Assembly (NCBI GenBank): GCA_937967535.1
Contig: CALCMV010000383.1
Coordinates: forward strand, 1-8,782
Direction: 5' to 3'
Length of the DNA stretch: 8,782 bases
From: an uncultured Saprospiraceae bacterium
GTDB taxonomy: Bacteria > Bacteroidota > Bacteroidia > Chitinophagales > Saprospiraceae
Made by a program: the position numbers and the translations under genes. Positions 5,818-8,782 of this stretch are shown one piece after another; position 1 is the first letter of the stretch; each line of letters opens with the position of its first letter. The notes under the pieces were generated by a model. The model searched no databases. It saw only the letters and a list, made by a program, of their open reading frames with translations, and was not told the origin of the DNA.

Positions 5818-6141
5818 AAATTAACGTGAAGTATTATGTGTTTTTTTTGTTTTACAATACCAAATTAGCGTGAAGTATTACGTGTTTTTTTTTGTTTTAC
5901 AATACCAAATTAACGTGAAGTATTACGTGTTTTTTTGTTTTACAATATCAAATTAACGTGAAGTATTATGTGTTTTTTTGTTTTACAATACCAAATTAGC
6001 GTGAAGTGTTACGTGTTTTTTTTGTTTTAAAATGCTAAATTAACGAGAAGTGTTACGTGTTTTTTTTTGTTTTACAATACCAAATTAGCGTGAAGTATTA
6101 TGTGTTTTTTTTGTTTTAAAATACTAAATTAACGAGAAGTA
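5818..6141. repeat. 44-bp tandem repeat, seven copies plus a partial
   Basis: Units start with AAATTA at 5818, 5862, 5907, 5950, 5993, 6037, 6082 and 6126 (partial). Periods are 44, 45, 43, 43, 44, 45, 44. The length changes are fully explained by one poly-T tract (T8, T9, T7, T7, T8, T9, T8). The fixed part is GTGAAGTATTACGTG, then the T tract, then GTTTTACAATACC. Copies 5 and 7 share GTTTTAAAAT and each is followed by a copy with AACGAG, so a two-unit block was probably duplicated. There are no spacers. Confidence 0.93.
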
Positions 6142-6144
6142 ACC

Positions 6145-6270
6145 AATTTTGAATTTTGAATGAAAAATTTTGAATAATAAAAAATATTTAAATTATTAAT
6201 TTTTAATTATCAACAAAAAACAAAGTAGAATTTGAGTTCATTTGTCATTCAAAATTTATAATTCAAAATT
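6145..6270. repeat. Heptamer-bounded inverted repeat element between array and orphan copy
   Basis: The left end has AATTTTG, AATTTTG, AATGAAA, AATTTTG (6145-6172). The right end has ATTCAAA, ATTTATA, ATTCAAA (6247-6267), which is the same heptamer in reverse orientation. About 75 bases of AT-rich DNA lie between. It separates the 44-bp array from an orphan copy, so it may be a small inserted element, or simply two heptamer blocks facing each other. No transposase is present. Confidence 0.45.
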
Positions 6271-6315
6271 AGCGAACACATTGAAGTAGTACATGTTTTT
6301 TTATTTTAAAATGCC
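6266..6315. repeat. Orphan diverged copy of the 44-bp repeat
   Basis: AAATTAGCG is followed by seven extra bases (AACACAT), then TGAAGTAGTACATG, T7, ATTTTAAAATGCC, and after it AAATTA of a next unit. This aligns over the whole 44-bp unit with a few substitutions. Between here and 6503 I see nothing further; a 15-codon frame at 6409 looks like chance. Confidence 0.7.
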
Positions 6316-6503
6316 AAATTATGTTGAATTTAATTTATGAAATAAATAACAAAAACGGACTGATTTGCATACACCAAATCCCCTTTTCCTTGCATCTCTC
6401 AAACATAAATGAACTTTTGGACATTAGCAATCGGGAAAGCTGAAACCAATTTCTGAACTCCCCAATGTCAAAAGCCCGGAAACATAAGAATTTACAAAAA
6501 AAA

Positions 6504-6545
6504 TTAAGCATTAAGCATTAATTATTAAGCATTATTATCAAGCAT
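6504..6545. repeat. 7-bp tandem repeat (TTAAGCA) in the leader of the DUF4837 gene
   Basis: TTAAGCA, TTAAGCA, TTAATTA, TTAAGCA, TTATTAT and a degenerate CAAGCAT end four bases before the ATG at 6550. It takes the place of any ribosome binding site, just as the TTAATGG repeat does before the DAHP synthase gene. Confidence 0.8.
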
Positions 6546-6549
6546 TATA

Positions 6550-7608
6550 ATGAAATATATTTTTCCCATTTTAATTATCTCCTTAATTTTTGCTTGTTCG
6601 CCCGAACAACGCGACAAGCTCACACCCAAACCCAATGCCATCGGCAAAGCCGGACAAATCCTCGTAGTGGCAGAAGGAGAAGTGTGGAACAGCATTGCAG
6701 GAGAAGCCTTCCGCGAATACTTGTTGGAAGCCTATCCGGTATTGCCGCGTCCTGAGCCGCGCTTTGATGTGAAGCATGTAGAGGGGACGAGTTTCACGAC
6801 TTTGCGGAGAGAGTGGCGCGTCATCATTTTCTTGGGCGACCTTTCGCAGCCCTCCAAAACCACCAAAGAAATCACCCGCGCCATCGGCGAGCAAGGTGTA
6901 GAACGCGCCAAATTGGAATTTGATTACAACACCACCTATCGCGAAGATATTTGGGCAGATGGGCAGTTGATTATTTATATGTTTGCGCCCAATAAAGCGC
7001 AATTATTAGAAAATATACAGAACCGCGCCAAGAGCGTCATCGCCAAAATCGAAGAAGCAGACTTCCGAAAAATACGCGCCAATACCTACCAATCCGGTAT
7101 CAATCGGGAAGCAGTGAAGGATATTCGGGATAAGTTTCAAATCTCATTGGATATTCCCGGTGCCTATCGCCCTGCTGTCTACGATTCGCTCAACAACGAA
7201 ATGTGGCTGCGCCGCGAAACCCAAACCATCAGCAGCAATATTCTCCTGAAAACCATGGATTACGATAACACAACGCTACTCACCGAGGATAATATCATCG
7301 CCATCCGCGATAGTGTGGGCAAACGCATGATTACGAGTAGAGCCGAAGGCTCATATATGGTCACGAATAAAACTGACCTGCCCATTGAATATCAAAAAAC
7401 AAATATCCGCGATTTTTACACGCTCGAAGCACGCGGCGTATGGGAGTTGGAAAATGACTTTATGGGCGGTCCGTTTTTGAGTTATATGGTCTATAATCCG
7501 AATACGGAAAAGGTCGTTTATATGGATGGCTTCGTACATGCACCCGGCGAAGATAAACGCTCACTGATGCAGCAGTTGGAGTTGATTATGCGGTCTTTGA
7601 AGTTTTAA
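6550..7608 (+). CDS. DUF4837-family lipoprotein
   Basis: The product is 352 residues. A short signal peptide ends in the lipobox IFAC with Cys16, followed by a polar linker (SPEQRDKLTPKPNAIGKAG), so it should be a membrane-anchored periplasmic or outer-membrane lipoprotein. The body starts with GQILVVAEGEVWNS (about 34-47). It has a segment RREWRVIIFLGDLSQPSK in the first half, and ends with GGPFLSYMVYNP, VYMDGFVHAPGEDKR and a final helix. From these I recognise the DUF4837 family, which is typical of Bacteroidota and of unknown function. Length is in the usual range for a complete member. The gene appears solitary: the upstream 700 bases are repeats, and a 27-bp inverted repeat follows two bases after the stop. 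The ATG at 6550 is chosen because it directly precedes the signal peptide. Confidence 0.87.
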   Translation: MKYIFPILIISLIFACSPEQRDKLTPKPNAIGKAGQILVVAEGEVWNSIAGEAFREYLLEAYPVLPRPEPRFDVKHVEGTSFTTLRREWRVIIFLGDLSQPSKTTKEITRAIGEQGVERAKLEFDYNTTYREDIWADGQLIIYMFAPNKAQLLENIQNRAKSVIAKIEEADFRKIRANTYQSGINREAVKDIRDKFQISLDIPGAYRPAVYDSLNNEMWLRRETQTISSNILLKTMDYDNTTLLTEDNIIAIRDSVGKRMITSRAEGSYMVTNKTDLPIEYQKTNIRDFYTLEARGVWELENDFMGGPFLSYMVYNPNTEKVVYMDGFVHAPGEDKRSLMQQLELIMRSLKF

Positions 7609-7610
7609 CA

Positions 7611-7689
7611 CCGTAACGTAATGCCTCCGGCTTGCGCTGCATTAGTTTGCGAATAGTACGTGGCGCAAGCCGGAGGCATTACGCTACGG
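7611..7689. repeat. 27-bp inverted repeat with 25-base loop (REP-like)
   Basis: The arms 7611-7637 and 7663-7689 are complementary at 26 of 27 positions. The single mismatch (A7616/C7684) is a G·U pair if transcribed from the minus strand. Each arm contains GCCTCCGGCTTGCGC or its complement, GC-rich against an AT-rich background. The element starts two bases after the DUF4837 stop. It may protect or end that transcript, but no T tract follows directly. The shape and composition suggest a dispersed palindromic repeat. Confidence 0.85.
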
Positions 7690-7721
7690 GGCGCATGTTT
7701 TTTGTTTTACAAATATGGTTT

Positions 7722-8225
7722 ATGAGATGTTTTTGTATCATTCTAATTGTGATATTTTGCAGTTGTAATCAGAAAAATAAACCCTGTGAAATAGCATATG
7801 TGAAGGAATTTGCAACGCAATATACCTACGATGAATGGAGTGAACTTACACAGGAACTTCCTGAAAATTTTTGCTCAAAAGTCATTAATGCCTATCAATG
7901 TGATTCATCCGAGACGATGGTTTATTTGAATTTGATTATGTTGAAGATGTATTTAGCACATCTCAAACTTGATGAGAGGGGATATTTTGTTGCTCCAATG
8001 CATTACCTGAATGAACTTGATGAACACAATTGCATGTATTATTTTCTTTGGGAAAGTGCCAAAAGAGTTGGTGACGGTGTCTTTTCAGGAATTGGTTGTT
8101 ATAATGTAGAAAATGACAGTACATTACTTAAAAATAAAGCTATTAGAACAGCATTTTTAGAGGTAAAAGAATACAAACGTCACTTGGATAGTTTAGCCAC
8201 TTACCATCTTGAACAATTGAAATAA
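7722..8225 (+). CDS. Small predicted lipoprotein, function unknown
   Basis: From the ATG at 7722 the product is 167 residues: MR, a hydrophobic stretch (CFCIILIVIF), then CSC with Cys15 as the likely lipidated residue, followed by NQKNK. The open frame extends upstream to 7632, but those codons lie inside the inverted repeat and would spoil the signal peptide. An ATG at 7695 (176 residues) is the only other reasonable start. The mature part is acidic and mostly helical-looking, with several Cys (for example CEIAY, NFCSK, YQCDS, NCMYY, IGCYN), which could form disulfides in the periplasm. I recognise no family. Base composition is clearly more AT-rich than the DUF4837 gene beside it. The next gene starts nine bases after the stop, so the two are probably co-transcribed. 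Confidence 0.68.
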   Translation: MRCFCIILIVIFCSCNQKNKPCEIAYVKEFATQYTYDEWSELTQELPENFCSKVINAYQCDSSETMVYLNLIMLKMYLAHLKLDERGYFVAPMHYLNELDEHNCMYYFLWESAKRVGDGVFSGIGCYNVENDSTLLKNKAIRTAFLEVKEYKRHLDSLATYHLEQLK

Positions 8226-8234
8226 ATCTGATTT

Positions 8235-8702
8235 ATGCTCACTACCAATTATCATTTCCATACATTCATAATACTTATTTTCTCTTTGTTTTTATTGACT
8301 TGTAAATCAAATAATGAGCAACAAAACTATAATGATATAGCAGACAGTATAATAAGCATAGCAAACGGCATCAAAGCAGATGAATACTGGGAAATGTACG
8401 ATGCAGTAGGTGACACATTATTCTTCAAAACATCTTGTGAAACTTGTACATTCGACATCATTCCTTCGATTGAATATAATATCAAAATTGCTGCCTCAGC
8501 AGATGAGATGACTTGGATGTTGAAGGAACCAAAGGCTTTAGGCTTTGTGACCTATATTCATCTTAAAGTGATTAGCAATAAAGATAGCTTATTGCTATTT
8601 GATGGACCTGTGATTAATTTGAAGACCAATCAATTTAAAATACTTACCAAAAATGATTCTTTATTTGTGTTGAAAAAAGAGCGATATAAACCGATGGATT
8701 GA
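8235..8702 (+). CDS. Small predicted lipoprotein, function unknown
   Basis: The product is 155 residues. A signal peptide with a long N-region (MLTTNYHFHT) and hydrophobic core IILIFSLFLLT ends at Cys23, followed by KSNNEQQN, a typical flexible tether. The mature part has a CETC motif (preceded by FFKTS) and a beta-rich-looking second half (YIHLKVISNKDSLLLFDGPVINLK). No family is recognised; a CxxC-like pair two residues apart does not make a thioredoxin fold by itself. It lies nine bases downstream of another small lipoprotein gene of the same low GC, suggesting a two-gene unit, perhaps acquired together. A minus-strand terminator begins five bases after the stop. Confidence 0.7.
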   Translation: MLTTNYHFHTFIILIFSLFLLTCKSNNEQQNYNDIADSIISIANGIKADEYWEMYDAVGDTLFFKTSCETCTFDIIPSIEYNIKIAASADEMTWMLKEPKALGFVTYIHLKVISNKDSLLLFDGPVINLKTNQFKILTKNDSLFVLKKERYKPMD

Positions 8703-8706
8703 CAAC

Positions 8707-8741
8707 AAAAAAAGCCACCCCACAAAATCGCAAGGCAGCCC
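8707..8741 (-). terminator. Possible intrinsic terminator for a convergent minus-strand gene
   Basis: On the minus strand GCUGCC (8739-8734) pairs with GGUGGC (8719-8714), with two wobble pairs, around a 14-base loop, followed by seven Us (8713-8707). The stem is weak. Its position, 22 bases after an in-frame TAG on that strand, supports it. Confidence 0.45.
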
Positions 8742-8763
8742 ATTTCTTCAAAATCAAGTGCGT

Positions 8764-8782
8764 CTATTCCTTCAAAAAATGC
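8764..8782 (-). CDS. Possible 3' end of a convergent gene (partial)
   Basis: Reading the minus strand from the window edge, one frame gives HFLKE then TAG (8766-8764), followed 22 bases later by the terminator-like hairpin. Only five codons are visible, so neither product nor reality of the gene can be judged. The terminator is the main support. Confidence 0.25.

Noticed and set aside
6409..6456. 15-codon frame upstream of the DUF4837 gene as another leader peptide
   Set aside because: It has only one Trp and no codon run, and no terminator hairpin or alternative pairing follows it.
7632..7721. Upstream extension of the small lipoprotein gene
   Set aside because: It lies in the right arm and loop of the inverted repeat, and it would put about 30 residues ahead of an otherwise well-formed lipoprotein signal peptide.

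Overview
The window looks like chromosomal DNA of a member of the Bacteroidota. The signs are a DAHP synthase fused to a C-terminal chorismate mutase, a DUF4837-type lipoprotein, several small lipoproteins, A/T-rich leaders with no Shine-Dalgarno sequence, and TTG...TANNTTTG-like promoter strings. No species can be named from the sequence alone.

Layout. Positions 1-210 are non-coding. They hold a pair of inverted TCGTCAGACGA motifs and an 8-bp tandem repeat that contains the stop codon of the first gene. Minus strand, 1308-211: DAHP synthase/chorismate mutase, the entry enzyme for aromatic amino acids. Its upstream region (1572-1379, minus) reads as a classical transcription attenuator: a promoter-like string, a 21-codon leader peptide with the run YYFYFF, an antiterminator strand overlapping the last leader codons, and a hairpin followed by a U tract. 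Minus strand, 2223-1684: a lipoprotein of unknown function. Positions 2224-3918 hold no convincing gene. They contain a long nested hairpin, an 18-bp palindrome and about seven copies of a 50-bp tandem repeat, ending in a likely promoter. Plus strand, 3919-5781: a CPA1-type cation/proton antiporter with a C-terminal RCK (TrkA-N) domain. Positions 5782-6549 hold a 44-bp tandem repeat (seven copies plus a partial), a heptamer-bounded inverted-repeat element and an orphan repeat copy. Plus strand, 6550-7608: DUF4837-like lipoprotein. It is followed two bases later by a 27-bp inverted repeat and then by two small AT-rich lipoprotein genes spaced like an operon (7722-8225, 8235-8702). A minus-strand terminator and the last codons of a possible convergent gene close the window.

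How it fits together. The genes do not form one pathway. The only strong regulatory story is the Phe/Tyr-codon attenuator in front of the aromatic-pathway enzyme. When charged tRNA-Phe and tRNA-Tyr are plentiful, the ribosome should reach the leader stop, cover the antiterminator strand and allow termination. When they are scarce, stalling in YYFYFF should free that strand and give read-through. A second theme is short 7- or 8-bp tandem repeats with different sequences sitting exactly at gene boundaries: both ends of the DAHP synthase gene, the end of the first lipoprotein gene, both ends of the antiporter gene and the start of the DUF4837 gene. Two unrelated minisatellites, each of about seven copies, bracket the antiporter gene.
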